DNA of 64,000 nt from Echinococcus granulosus (Eukaryota; Platyhelminthes; Cestoda; Cyclophyllidea; Taeniidae): NCBI RefSeq assembly GCF_000524195.1, contig NW_020170391.1, positions 454,273 through 518,272 on the forward strand, read 5' to 3'. The notes below the pieces were generated by a model. The model saw only the letters and a program-made list of their open reading frames with translations, was not told the DNA's origin and did no database searches. The translations under genes were made by a program, and so were the position numbers. Positions 51,401-63,967 of the stretch are shown in pieces. The first letter of the stretch is position 1, and each line of letters begins with the position of its first letter.

Positions 51401-54400
51401 CCTCAAAGGTGAAGCAAACTAACCCTCGGGTACTTTTGAAGAAGACCTAGGGATTTCCAAGTAAACCTAAAAAATAGGAATAATTAGTCACTTGGGGAAA
51501 CTGATTTAGTATTGTCTATGTTAAACAAACCACTATTTTATCTGCAGCTTGCAATCGCTCCTTGACTACCAAAACGATAGAATAGTCATATCCATAAAGC
51601 TCCATTTTAAGGGCACTGTGTTATATTTTGGCAGGCCTATCACTTCTCATCCTGCCTTTCGATGGCAATAAAGCAGCCGCTTTTTAGTGAATGCTAAATT
51701 GACTCGAGTGCAAAATTCGCAATTTGGATTGTGTTGTCGATTTATTTCCATAAAAGGCCAATTACCGAGTTAAACGAAGGTAACTTTTTGTTCCTCGAGT
51801 TGATAGAAGCTTCTTTTTGCTTGGCTATCGGATAATAACAAATAGAAAAGGCTTAGTTGGAAAGGAATGCCTAGCAAAATGAAAGAGATATAAAAACGCA
51901 CAAACTTTACCAGGGTTCGCCTCTTGGATGGTCACTGACCGATTCAAAGCGCTCTACAAATGCACAGGGCTCCACTTACCATCAGCAAATAAACCCGACT
52001 CCTCAGCTGTCATCTTACTTACAGTAGGGGTTTGACACCGGCGTCTCACTTGGGGCACCGGCTTTTCTCCTCCTTGCCAAGCAGCTGAGGCCTTCATTTT
52101 CCACTTCCACTCAGCACAAGTCGAATCTGTGGCATCGGCTATCATTACATGCTTTACCTGTGGAATCCGTTTGTCTTTCTTTCGTAACTGCATTCTACAA
52201 ACCAAAACGATTTTAAAAGCATAAGTGATTACAAACATATGGTAGTGCCAAAACTCCAAAGTCATTTTAAGAGTCAAATATTACCACTAAATTTAATTTA
52301 AAGATTTCGGTTGGAATTGTGGAAATACAACTCACCTGTTTTCCTTCACGGTGCTCTTTAAATCTCGTCCAAGGGGGTTCCACGCTATCAACTCTGGTGT
52401 CTCCACCGGAATTTGACGATTCTACAGACTCATCTGAAAAAAAATACGTAGATTTAAAATCTTATTAATAGTGTGGGTGTAGTAGTTCCCTATTTCAAGG
52501 CCATAACCCATGCTAATACGGCATGGTTCGATCTTACCCTCGATTTTTGCTAATGATCGCTACAAAAGAGTGGAAAAAGTGTGACTTTGCTAAATTGCGA
52601 AAGGAATTTCAGTTGTACAAGTTTGAAGCACTGAAACTCACTTGATATTCACTCTTCTTTGTCTGCATAATTGGCCAGTAGGCCTTCTTCGAGTGGCCAT
52701 GCACCTTCTGCTTCTCCTGGCAACACCGATCTGCCTTCGCGTCACTCGATCCAGCTTTCAGAAATCATAGGTTTGGGGAGACGGTTAGAAAAGTATGACA
52801 ATTTAATAAACTGGAAGCAAAAATGTTTAGTTTGATTGCATTATAAGTAGCAATTCCTAAGGCTGAACAGTGGTAAAACGATAATTGTTCAAAAGTGTTA
52901 TCAGAAAAAAACATCCTAGAAGACAAGATATTACAAAAGGCCTTAGCAACCACGAATTCATACATTAAGGGGATTCAAAATCATGCCGCTCACCTTCATC
53001 AGTAGTTTTGTGCCTGTCTTTGAAGTGTGATTCGGATTCATCAAACAGTTTCTTCGAAAAAATGAAGAGAAAACTAGGATTATTTGCCTGTTACTCGTAC
53101 TTTTTTATACCCTTTGGCAACGTCATACTTTAGAAGTTGTATCAAAAGCGAGCTCATAAGATTTAGAGAAAAGAAACTGAGAGGCACACAAAACCACTGT
53201 ATGCGGATGCTTCTCAAATAAATAGATGCCATAAGATACGGAGATTGAGGTTTTATACCATCTGGTGGCAGAGTACGCAACGTGTTCACATCGCACTTGA
53301 ATGCATCTCATTTCTAAGCAATCGGTCAATGGCTTATTTGAAAAATAAATTTTGCTTAACGCTTTGTCAAAGTCGCTCGCCAAACTGCGCGTTTAAAGAT
53401 TAAGCTTAACCGTACCGGAGTTTGTATTTTTTATTGCTCAAAAAACCTTGTGATTTATGGCTATGTTAGGCGTGTCTATGGTGTTATATTCCACTTGGCG
53501 TTGGGTGCCAGTAGAACAAATTCGACCTTGGGCAAACAATAAAGTGGCTCGGCTGTTTCCATAAAACGATCTACAGCACATTTAGGTAAACTTCTAGACT
53601 CCTTATGTGCAATAAAAAAAGCCGCAGATAGATGCTGATTACACTTGATTACATTTTTAAAGGATGAAACTGTTCACGTGTTTTAGCCTTCTTTCTGTGT
53701 GACCTTTGCTTTGTTGAACGCTTTCAAACGCATGAACTATGGCCAACTGCCATGTAAACAGTGCTTTCGCAGGCCCCTCGTGATCGTAATGCTTTATCAC
53801 TAGGTTTTATCTGCTAAAGCAAATGCCGTAATGACGAAATGTATCCTGTTTAGCAAACACTATCTTGTATAATATGGGACATCGCTAACAAGGGGGATTC
53901 CTAAGAGAAGCTTTAGGCAGTACTATAATTCATATTCATATGAAGCCCTTATAGTGACCTACTATTTACTCATAGTAGCATAGCCGTATCTGTTACGACT
54001 ATTCCACTTAAACTGCGATCATTTACAAAATCGTGCCACTGTAATGCCTGGGACGGACTCACTCGAATAGCCAAAAGTTGTATTTGATGAAGGGGACGGT
54101 GAGAATCCACTCTCGATCGACAAATAGCATCGTTCACCTCATCATGACCAGCAGCATCACTGTTGTGAGGTGGGTGCTCCACGGGCATTGCCTCAAGGTG
54201 CCGAGCATGCCTTGAGTGTGGGCCCGAAGGTGGCATCACTAGGGTCGGGATGCGTGGTAGGGGCTCTAGTTCAGTCACATGATCATTGTTAGCACTCCAC
54301 AATCTCTAGCTTATTATCATAAGTCCGGTAACCAAAAGACTACTCCTAGCATAAGGCAGTTGTTTGCTGTACAATATTTTTCACGGCGTACCATTACCGT

Positions 54401-56027
54401 CACAAATTCACCAACTGAAAGCCCTTTTTGTCTCATTGAAATAGCTCTGGTATACACAGTGGTAAGAGGGTTGTATAGGTTAACTTGACTGTCATCTTAC
54501 TGTATATCTGCTCAACACTTTCTGAGTCCGTGTGAAAGATTAAGGTGTATATGAAGTGACAACTAACTTTTATGAATTTACCTAAAACACTCTAGATTAA
54601 CCTTGATAAAATGGAAAAGACTGTGCGTAACAGTTTTGCGCAGTCATTTTAGCATGAAAATTGGTAATATATGAGCCACCAGACGGAGTGGTGGTTTAGA
54701 ACCAAGAGAAGAGGGACAATTTTTCGGCAGAGAAGTGAAAGTACTACCACAATGCATGAAGAAGAATGAAGTCGAATTTCTCTGTTTTAGTAGCATGTCA
54801 GGTTCTTAATAGTGATTAACCATATGATTTAGAGCATATGAAGTTGAGATCCTTTAACTAGAAACCGTGCGCAAATACCAAACTAGATTGTGAAAATTCC
54901 CGTGTTTGAAATGGCCAATATAGATTTCAAAAAAAAGTTGCATTAAAAGCAATGGCAGGTTCACTTGTTTGGCATATTTAAAAAGCGACGGTAAGAAGAG
55001 TGCTTAGATGCATACTCGGAAGTTTCTTCCTTTTTCGCCTTTGACTTGAGCCAATATAAGCCGTCCTCATTTTTGCACAGAATGAAATTGGAATCTTTTT
55101 CCACATATGTGCAAGACAACTACGTGGGTAGAAGGATATGCAAATGATACTAAGTCTACGCCACAATTGGTGCAGGAAAACGTGACCAATAAACTTGCCA
55201 CCTGAGCTGTCAGGCGTGATTGGCTTTGCTTCCTGTCAATTCACCATCAGTCCAATAAATTAACCAGAGGGAGGGCTGGGATTGTAAAATACATTTTTTC
55301 GGCATGACCGCTGGTGAGACAAAACACCGACGAATGATTTATTACTAATAAAATCTTACATAGCTGTGCCTTTTGTTTTCTTTGCTCTGTGAGAAATACT
55401 TCATTTTTATCTCATCTTTGAAATAATGTAGACTTATGGTTTTTAGCATTCACGCAAGGCAGCTGTTTGCTGTGTCGAAAAATTTTATAAAAGTAATCGT
55501 TTATTACAAAATTAAGTCTCATAATACCCGGGTTTTAAATTGATGGGATCGGACCGTTATTAGTACATTTACTTAGGGCTTTAATAAATACAATCTGCTG
55601 TTCCCCCACTTTAACAAAGGGTAATGCCTTATGGAATACTAAAGCGTTCCTGACTTGAAAACTGTATTCTAGAGTTGCAGTCACGATCTGATAGCCTAAA
55701 GTCAAAGTAACACGGTTGGAAACAGCATTCTTACCGTCTTCCGCGATGTTTAAATTTTTATTTACCTAAAATAAAGATTAATGAGAGTATTTACGGTTGC
55801 AACCTAATGAGTTCCGATGCGGGTAGATATGTAATGGAGCTAAGTCCCGAATTAAGGGGGACGCTTACCAAAGAAATGTCGCTGGGTGATGGGCTGTCCT
55901 AAATGGAAGATGTATAGTTTTATTGAGGGGATAAATAGGCTTGGATGCAAAGTGCCCCATCCTGGTGACTTACTGGACAAATAAAGGTTAGTTCGAAGGC
56001 CTTCTCCGTCAGCTCGTTGATGGTCGC
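48418..56027 (-). CDS. Unrecognised multi-exon protein, low-complexity, many small exons (5' end incomplete)
   Basis: Phase-consistent exons, 5' to 3': 56027-55974, 55898-55869, 55765-55735, from 55695 (3' end unclear, about 55622), 55119-54965, 54303-54063, 53051-52994, 52754-52642, 52559-52538, 52433-52336, 52194-52158, 52126-52023, 51953-51911, 50765-50665, 50434-50309, 49870-49760, 49303-49222, 49008-48791, 48705-48418. Several are only 22-43 nt. The product is hydrophilic, rich in Lys/Glu/Ser/Pro and probably mostly disordered: KLFDESESHFKDRHK, PLRKSGYRRVMDAVKQFEA, PILPPKKRMGILRENA, TPPQHYRPVGGIDIY, KLIQEMKDRFRKKHG. Near the C-terminus, ARPKRAGRLPSR resembles the RPK...P core of capping-protein-interaction motifs (CARMIL, CD2AP, FAM21), but the LxHxT lead is not properly spaced, so I do not name it. 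Convergent with PRPF18. Splicing of the 55.6-kb and 54-kb exons is the least sure. Confidence 0.65.
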
Positions 56028-56470
56028 CTAAATTATAGCCAGAATGTATTTTGTGATAATTTAACGAACTATGATGGTTGTGTAGTCCCATACATCTTAC
56101 CTACGAAATGGTATTACAAATGATAATAGAGATCTGGTGTTCTACGAATGCTACTTTAAATCTCAAAGTCAAACCAATGGAATGGCTAGGACTACAATAA
56201 CATACAGAATAACGAAAAAGACATTTCAAATAGTCTACATCACCTAAAATCCTACTTTTGTTTGTTTTTCATTTGAGCATGATTGCGCATTTTAACCTTA
56301 ATTTAAAGTACCCCACGTAACTTGTGGGTAATGTTACCCACTAAATCTGTGTATAACTGTCCTTTCCGGACAACCGAATTGAGTATGAAGGGAGCCCTAG
56401 AATTTCCTATTAAGGTAGAAAGCTTACCTTTAATAAATTACCGACCGGGAAAATACGAGGCTTACTTACC

Positions 56471-56570
56471 NNNNNNNNNNNNNNNNNNNNNNNNNNNNNN
56501 NNNNNNNNNNNNNNNNNNNNNNNNNNNNNNNNNNNNNNNNNNNNNNNNNNNNNNNNNNNNNNNNNNNNNN
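56471..56570. other. Assembly gap (100 N), probably hiding an exon
   Basis: Exactly 100 Ns, a placeholder gap of unknown true size. On the minus strand the base next to the gap starts G/GTAAGTAAG, a near-ideal 5' splice site (GT at 56469-56468), so the missing sequence probably contains an exon of the unrecognised gene. Confidence 0.9.
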
Positions 56571-56589
56571 GCCTGCTTAGTTTTATTAC

Positions 56590-57729
56590 CTAGTTCGAAC
56601 TTTAAGAACTCGTAACTCTTTTTGTACGCCTGCAAGAAGTTTAGCTAGTTGACGGCTCTAAAACAATTAATGCTCCTGTGTTTGATGATGCAAAGAAATT
56701 TAAAAAATGTTTCTTACCACATTCACCATATCTGGCCATTTCTATCTAGGCACAAAAGGCTTTTGTATCTGCGGGAATCAATTTCCAGTATTTGTTGAGC
56801 CTATATTTCTTTTAATGGGCCTAGTCTGGGAAAATGATTAGCATGGAGACGTTGCTGCGATATGAAGACGTTCTTAATCCTTCGCCTCTGAGTTTTAATG
56901 GGTATGAGAATTGGCGATGGAGATAAGAACCTTTAAGGGCCTGGATCATCACACTGAACCTGCGTTCGTCGATTTTCGACGAAATCGCCCCCCTCATACA
57001 TCTCACTAAGCCAAATCTCCGATGATTTATTAGCCTAGGAGATTTTCACTAAATATTTTTCTTTTAACGATAAAAGATTTACTTATGCACGTGAGCGAGT
57101 AAAGTAGCACATAAAGAAACCGACGATGATCTGCGAAGATTCTAAAGAATTTACGATTCGTAGAAAATCCCCGAACTCAACTTGTGTAAATTTGCATTTC
57201 AGTATACTTTCCTTATTATTATGCACCTTTAAACACAGAAAGACATTCAAAACAAGAACTCAAGTTCTGCCGAATTCTAAAGTTTGCTTTCATAAACGGC
57301 TCAATTTTCAATACAACCGGTTTTCGCAAGCATAAGGTCGACACGTAATTGCTTCCATCCAATTCAATTAAAAGATGTTTAAAAAAACAAACCATCAATC
57401 GTTAGATTAGCAAAACGATATAAACTCCCAAAAATCGTAAGGAAAATAAATGATGGCAGCATTTTCATTTCAAAGCAATTTCGGAACCCATCAACACAAT
57501 TGCTTACTTTAATGCAAAACAATAACGAATCGAAACAATATTAAGTACGGATCCGTAATCCATTGAAAATGAGCATCTAAAGGTTTCAAAATCGTTACAG
57601 TCGCTTGGAGAGAGCGCCAAATCGGTCAGTAATCATACGATAGCGCAAAAACCGACGGCACAGCGACTTACCGTGGCATCAAAAAGCTTTCAGAATGTCG
57701 GGGAACTCGATTAGCGGTAGAGATGGTTT
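56590..57729 (-). CDS. Tentative upstream exons of the unrecognised minus-strand gene
   Basis: Three candidate exons with good splice signals: 57729-57672 (after AACTAG; donor CCACG/GTAAGTC), 57005-56931 (after GGCTTAG; contains SKIDERRFSVMIQALK; donor AAAG/GTTCTT) and 56629-56590 (after CTTGCAG; donor CTAG/GTAATA). The 57005-56931 exon ends in phase 1 and joins the 56629 exon in frame (ALK-G-VQKELRVLK). Phase from the 57.7-kb exon does not match, so at least one exon is missing. A further strong donor, GCAG/GTAAGTAG, lies near 57892. No start codon identified and no family recognised. Confidence 0.4.
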
Positions 57730-59123
57730 CTAGTTAGGTACAACATAAAAAATGATAACAAAACAATACAAATCCTTCCCCAACCGCTTCAGAATTCATA
57801 AATTGCTAACCAGGTGACATTACGAATACTTCATAGTCGAAAGACAGACCTCCGCGATTAAATTCCCACCGATCTTGGAATCAGCTACTTACCTGCATTC
57901 GACGTAGAACTTTACAAATGCATAGCAAGGGTGAACCACCTATGAACTTTTGCTGATGAATAAACAAATATTTGACACTGACAGGGGATAGCCAGTTTAT
58001 TCGAATGGATGGTTGCATTTCGTGGGACTTTCAAGGTATTTGACTATGCTCAAAAACAGTTGGTTCTGAATTGCAAAACGATGACGATGAACCAAGTAAA
58101 AAGAACACAAAACACCGTGCGAAAAACCCACCCAAAACAGACGGTGGCAGAACGCCAAAATCGCTAGTGTACAATTTATGCAAGAAATGAATTGGAGTGT
58201 ATATTGCAGAATTTTGACTTCCAATCTTGAAATCAACCGACAAACTAGCCGACCTAAAAAAAAATAAATGCTCCTATAAAACACGTGAGTACCTAAAATG
58301 TTCAGCAATGAAAAGTGCGTACGGATTACTAACAAATACCAGGGTATTGACGTACGTCAGGTCTCGCCAGAATGGTGGAATAAGCAGCCCGGATAAAAGA
58401 AAAGCGGGTATAGTGTGCTTTTGCAGGAAAGATAACATACAAAATAGACCTTTATTGATTCCTACTGACCCTAGTGCGGTTATTGAATTACCCACCTAGG
58501 AAAACTAAGGTTTAAATTTTCTATGTGGCGTTTATGGTATCATTTTGAACCCAAAGTGGATCAGTAAGATTGGTTAAAGAAGGCCCAAAATGGTAGAAGC
58601 AGAGAAATACCTATAAATACTACCGCTTTGCACGGCTGCTTCACACAATGGCTGTTCCCTTCGGCATGCAACGGCTACTTAATTTAATGTTATTGTAAAA
58701 TTGCGTTTAACTGTTTGTTTCCGGAAAGCTTGCAAGAGTCTACCTTGTTGTTTCAAAAGATTCAACACTTTCATAGCAAGTAAGATTAATTCTTTACATT
58801 CTAATTCTCTTAAATAGGATCCATCTGCCTACCTCACCGATAACACCAGAGGGTTGAACTTTGCGAAAATTGCTCTCAGTTCAAATACAGAAGTTCTGTG
58901 ATCGCTATCTTGTATTTTTTGGTTCTATGAAGCATAGGAGTAATTCTGTTGTTTCGTGTTTTGCACAAACCCCACGAGTGACTAGGTGGGCCGCGCTATG
59001 CGTGGCGTACCATTGTGAACCAACCGAAATCAAGGAATGGTGCTTTCCGAAGCAACACAGGACCAACAAACCAATAAAAATGTACGCGCTTGATTTGAAC
59101 TCGTGTGCTAAGCTCGCCCCTCA
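57730..59123. other. Region upstream of LIPT2; no firm gene
   Basis: Probably holds the 5' exons and promoter of the minus-strand gene and the LIPT2 promoter. Frames around 58031-58499 and 58861-59133 have no recognisable product. A pyrimidine-rich tract with AAATAG at about 58817 could be an acceptor for a LIPT2 5' UTR exon. Confidence 0.4.
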
Positions 59124-60182
59124 ATGCCAGTGATTGTGAGAAGTTGGTTCCTGGGTCGAATTGACTATTGTCGTGCTCTTAAACTACAGGAGAGTTTAGT
59201 TGACCTTAACTGTCGATCAGAAAACAAGTGTCCAGCTCACACGATTCTAATGCTGGAGCATGACCCAGTGTATACCGTTGGGATTCGTTCAAAATCCTGT
59301 ACTCAAGAGCAGCAAGAAGAGCTGCAAAGATACGGTGCCCAGTTTATTAGGTTAGTGGATTCAATTTGTTCTGATGACTAATGTGTATATTTTACACCAG
59401 AACTAACCGCGGTGGTTTGATTACATACCATGGACCTGGCCAGCTTGTGGCTTACCCAATCGTCAATCTCCGAGGGTCAGAAATGGCCGGTAGAGGTTTA
59501 AAGTGGTTCATTGATGCTCTGGAGCAGTCAGGTTATGAAGTTTGCCGAGAATTCCGAGGCGATAGCTTTTATAAGGGCAGTGTTCTGTTCCCCGATATAA
59601 CTGGTGCTACCGGTGTTTGGCTAAACAAGCACAATAAAATTATGTCTATTGGTATGTCATTAAGACATTTATGCGATTTTACAGACCGACCTTCACGTAT
59701 ACTGTAGACCACGTCCCCTATTGGCAATTCTGTTTAACCTACTCGTTACCACAAAGTCGGATCTTTTTTTCGACCAACTCGCTTTTTCAGTCGATTTTGT
59801 GCTTCATTTACCGTTTTTGCATCTAGGTGTACATTGCACTCGCAGTATAATCCATCATGGCGTCGGTCTGAATTGCACTATGGACCCACTCAAGTGGTTT
59901 GACAAGATTGCTCCGTGCGGTCTTTCTGACTGCAGGATGACATCGTTGGAATCTGTCATCGGAACGAGAATTACTCCGGCTGAGGTGGCTCCGAAGCTCT
60001 CAGAACGACTATTCGTCAATCTTTTCAACCACCAGGTCAACTTGGGGTGTACCTTTTCTAACTTTTTGGCAGAGGAAAACTCGCTCTCCTGGGACGAAGT
60101 TGTTCGACTCATCCTCGAAGACGCCGACTTTAGAGCAAAAGCTATTCAAGTAGCTTGGGATAAACCACCCCAACTTTGGTGA
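59124..60182 (+). CDS. LIPT2: Octanoyl-[acyl-carrier-protein] transferase LIPT2 (LipB family)
   Basis: Three exons: 59124-59350, 59401-59651, 59827-60182 (introns 50 and 175 nt), frame intact, 277 residues (human about 231). LIPT2 moves octanoate from mitochondrial acyl-carrier protein to the H protein of glycine cleavage, the first step of lipoate synthesis. Family marks: MLEHDPVYTVGIRS (LipB EHPPVYT.G-like segment), NRGGLITYHGPGQLVAYPIV (the RGG...T.HGPGQ signature), the catalytic lysine in NKIMSIGV, then IIHHGVGLNCTMD and the catalytic cysteine in IAPCGL. The extra length is a longer C-terminus and an insert before the GVWL segment. Start ATG 59124 directly precedes the usual N-terminal strand (RSWFLGRIDY); a mitochondrial presequence is not obvious, so an upstream exon is possible. 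Tail-to-tail with EIF3B. Confidence 0.95.
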
Positions 60183-60627
60183 TAACCAGTTGTCCTATGG
60201 ATAAAGCCACCCATCCACACGTATCATTGTTTTTTCCCTCGCATCACTCAAGTAACCTACAATCAGCCCTCCTTCGGGCAATTGATGCACCTTATGGTAC
60301 TAGCGTACCTCGCCATGATCGGTCCCCGTATTTTTTCTCGCAAAACGTAGAACCAGGGCTCACCGCTCATTAATCTTCAAGTATAGGACAATAGATGTGG
60401 ATTTCGAAATTTCCGTCGACACAAATCTTATGTACACTTATCATCCAATTCCTGCGGTGAATTGGCCTATTTTTTCATAGACCGGCATTTAGAGTCGACA
60501 AAATCCAACGACCAACATACACAAAACGGAACAAGTTTTTCATCCCACTAGTGTTATTTAGCACAAATAGCATAGAAGGACTGTGATATCCACGAAAATA
60601 CAAAGAAAGGCATGGTGGTGCAAATGG
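60183..60627. other. Convergent 3' ends of LIPT2 and EIF3B
   Basis: 445 bp between the two stop codons; expected to contain both 3' UTRs. No AATAAA hexamer is obvious for either gene, and no further coding signal is seen. Confidence 0.5.
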
Positions 60628-63600
60628 TTAAGACTCGCGTCGGACCACCACTCTAGAAGTTTTCACAAGGAATTCCAGCTCTTCCTCTGTCTCCTCATCT
60701 ACTTGCTTTTCCGTGTCGATGCCTAAGGTAACGAAAAACGAGACACTATCACTACTTGCCAATGGCAGCGACACCACCTTCAAGCTAATCGAACTGGTAG
60801 AAATGTCAAGACTTAGGTTATATACATATTAGATTAAAATCAGGAGCGGTAAGTGGCCTGAAAGTACGTGAAAACATACCGCGAAGCTTGTCGCGTTTAG
60901 CCTTATCGGCGGAGTGGCGTGAAAGCAAGCTGGTTCGCCAGTCAGTGAATTCCGAGGTGAGCATCTTTCGACGCTCCATTACCTCACGGCTGGCCTTGGA
61001 TGCTAGCATTTTGTCCTCTGCATCAAACTGTGCCGAGTACTTGCTGGCCAGACTCTTCTTTATAGCCTGTAAAAGACTTGTCAGTCATCGTGAGTTTATC
61101 AAGCAGGACGGCGAGGAGGGTAAGACTAACGTGAATCTGCTCGGGAGAGAGGAGGGTCGGTGGAAAAGGTCGCCAGGCAAAGATGTGAAGGCCGGTGACC
61201 TTCTTCTGGTAGAGTGGTCGGCCAACGGAGTTCCAAAACCACACGGCGTTGTCCGATTTCTGCTTCAACCAGGTTACTACCGATGCAAGGTATCGGCCTG
61301 TTCCATCCCAGTGCAACTCGCTAGCCATTGGGTGCTCCACCTTTGCCACCGATTGACAGTCGTTTGCATCGATAAACTCGATGCTTGCATCAGCCCTGTA
61401 GTTACAAATTAGTCCCACCTCATTTTATAGACACATGATTCGGTAATGTGAGTAGAAACCTATACAGCATCAAAATCTAACCCTAATAGGTAATTGTTCA
61501 GTATGGCGTATGCCAAATGAAAGGAATGAGCTAATGTATACCCCTTCAGCATAACTCACGTCCGCAGGTTGGCAACAACAAATGTGGATCCCTTTGGTGA
61601 CCACCGCAGTTCGTTAATTCGGGAGTTTCCTCTGTCGAAGGTGCTTACCTCGCTGACCTTACCCGACTTTGTTAACTCGTATAGTGGGATAGTGATTTTC
61701 CCAGCATTATCTGTGGCTATGTATACAAAGCGACTGCCAGTGGGCTCCCAGGCGAAACAGGTCACTGATGCGGCGTCCTTCACGGAGACCTGGTCGATCG
61801 GGTAGAGCTTCTCACGCATGCGCACGATCTCAAAATTCACGAATGTACCCTATGCCAAAAAAAACCAATATTAACGGGTCGGTCCGCATGATCTTGGAAA
61901 AGATAAACTACTTTTGACGATAGCCAAACCTAGGTCAAATCCCAGTTTTAATTAACAACACAATCTTCGGAAGTTAGTGCACGTAAGATCGACACTGCAT
62001 CATTAAGGATTACATAGAGAAGAAAACTTACAAGATACTTCACCTGCCCATCCTCAATTTTCTTCTTATTGCAACGGAGAACCTGAACGCAGAGGAAGTC
62101 ACCCTGAGGGTGCCAAAGTAATTGAATCTCAGCCACTGAGAACAGATTCTTCGTGCACAACTCTTTACGCGTCGGAATAGAAATGAGGGCAACCCTACAC
62201 AAACGGAAGCACCATAGGCGGCAGAACTGACGAAAGAAACCAACTATCATTTCCTCATTAGGAGAATTAGCAGTTTAAAGTACACAAATTTCTGAAACAT
62301 CAAACAGCTGTTGAGACTTCCAGAGAGCGGTATTATGGTACAGGAGAAGCTAGAAGAGCACTAAAAAGTGGTTTGAAAAACATACCATTATGTAGCTCAT
62401 TTGAAAATAGAGCAATGACTAGTCACTCCTGACGCACCGTATAGGTGGTGAGTATATTCTCTTTATCAAAACTCACCTTGCAGGTGTGTTATTAGTTTCC
62501 GGTGTCCAAAAAGAGATGATATTATCGGTTGGAGACCAAGCAAAGTCATTAATACCGACAGGCATGACGATAGGCTTCTTGTCCAGCAATTTGAAAGTCT
62601 CCGTTTCATAAACATAGATTTTACCACCCTGTAAGGTCGCTACGAAGGCATCATCGTGAGACCACTTGAAGGTCGGCCAGGAAGTTATGGAACCGGAGAA
62701 ATTGCGACACGCCGTGCCTTTGCGAACATCCCAAACAACCATGTCGCACAATGAAGCGTTCTGCTTTTCACGTGCCTCGGCATTTTGACTCAGAGTCACC
62801 ATGAATCTATTATGAAAAGACAGTGTAACATCGGGGTGATTTAAAGACGCCTGACGATGTTTCGAAGTTATCTCAAAGTAGCGAATAAGGCCTCTAGACA
62901 GCCATTAGCATTAAAAGGGAGAGTTGAAAAACAAAACAAGCTGATATTACGATCTGATCAAAGTTAATAAACGTGACAGCACACAAATCGGACCTTACTC
63001 CAAGCCATCCATCTAAAAAAATATTTAGTTAAGGACAAATTGAATCTAGAATTTTAAATTACTTTTCATTGGGAGAGAAGTCAAGCATTCCAATATCACG
63101 ATGCGCAAATCTGCCGACTCGTTCAAATTTATCTCCACCCCAGAGAATTACGCCCTGTGAGTGCATAGTGGCGAGATAGGTCCCATACGGAGACCAGTGA
63201 ATCCAACCCTCCGACCAGTCATCCCGTTGTTCAATGAGAATTTCTTCGGAATTTGTGTGCCAAAAGACGGAGCACTTGTCACCATCTTGATGAAGCAAGG
63301 CGAATTGGTCGCGAGCAAATTCATTCAGTAGCCAACTGCGTAAATTGCCCACGTCATGATAAGGCTTTTTCTCAGGAGGGACCCATTGTTTGCGAGCACT
63401 TGTGCATTTGGAAAAATCTGAAAGGCTCGTAACAAGAAGCGTGTGAGCCTTGTCAAGAGCAAAATTGTTCATTTCGTTTATGGCTTTGACAGCCCCTTCA
63501 GGTGAAGCGTAGGTTATGAACATATATCCACGTGTTTGCCCCTCGTTATTTGTTGGTAAATTGCTGAAGGTAATCTCACCATTGACTGAAAACTTTTTGA

Positions 63601-63967
63601 GTAAGACATTCTTTAATAAATCCGCCTTTTCCTTGCCGATAACGGGGCAGCCATCAACAATAACCGTATTCGCCGTCAAATTCTGCACAGTTGGTTCCTG
63701 TTCCAGGATATCAGGAATCAGCTCTGGAATAAACAACATAAGGTTTAAGGGTTTAGACTTGTTAAATCACGATTTACGACTGCCCCGCATAAAACGCTCC
63801 TAATAACCCACATGCAGTGACGAGGGGTAGTTTTGCTACTCAGACAAGATTGGAGTTAATAATAATAACTACCGAGCTAGAATTCTCAGTTACATGCTAA
63901 GTAGCCTCACAGCACTGATTAAAGCCCGTAATAACAAAAAGTTACCAGTATCATCTATTGAAGACAT
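60628..63967 (-). CDS. EIF3B: Eukaryotic translation initiation factor 3 subunit B
   Basis: Eight exons: 63967-63946, 63723-63063, 62806-62477, 62194-62032, 61849-61560, 61395-61131, 61066-60880, 60722-60628; phases agree, 2013 nt, 670 residues (human 814, the difference mainly its acidic N-terminal extension). eIF3b is the scaffold of eIF3 that binds the 40S subunit, eIF3a, eIF3g/i and eIF3j. Order: N-terminal RRM (TVIVDGCPVIG; RNP1-like TRGYMFITY), then a beta-propeller with blade segments HWSPYGTYLATMHSQGV, DFSPNEKFMV, FKWSHDDAFVATLQ, DFAWSPTDNIISFWTPE, LLWHPQGDFLCVQV, FAWEPTGSRFVYI and LRWSPKGSTFVVANLRT. The eIF3i/g-binding helical tail follows (SRHSADKAKRDKLRG) and ends in an acidic EEELEF segment. 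The first exon codes only MSSIDDT plus one base. Introns run from 64 to 282 nt. Confidence 0.97.

Noticed and set aside
56322..56615. 97-codon open frame on the plus strand
   Set aside because: It runs through the 100 Ns of the assembly gap and is an artefact.
58861..59133. 90-codon open frame just upstream of LIPT2
   Set aside because: Different frame from LIPT2, overlaps its start, and shows no family features.
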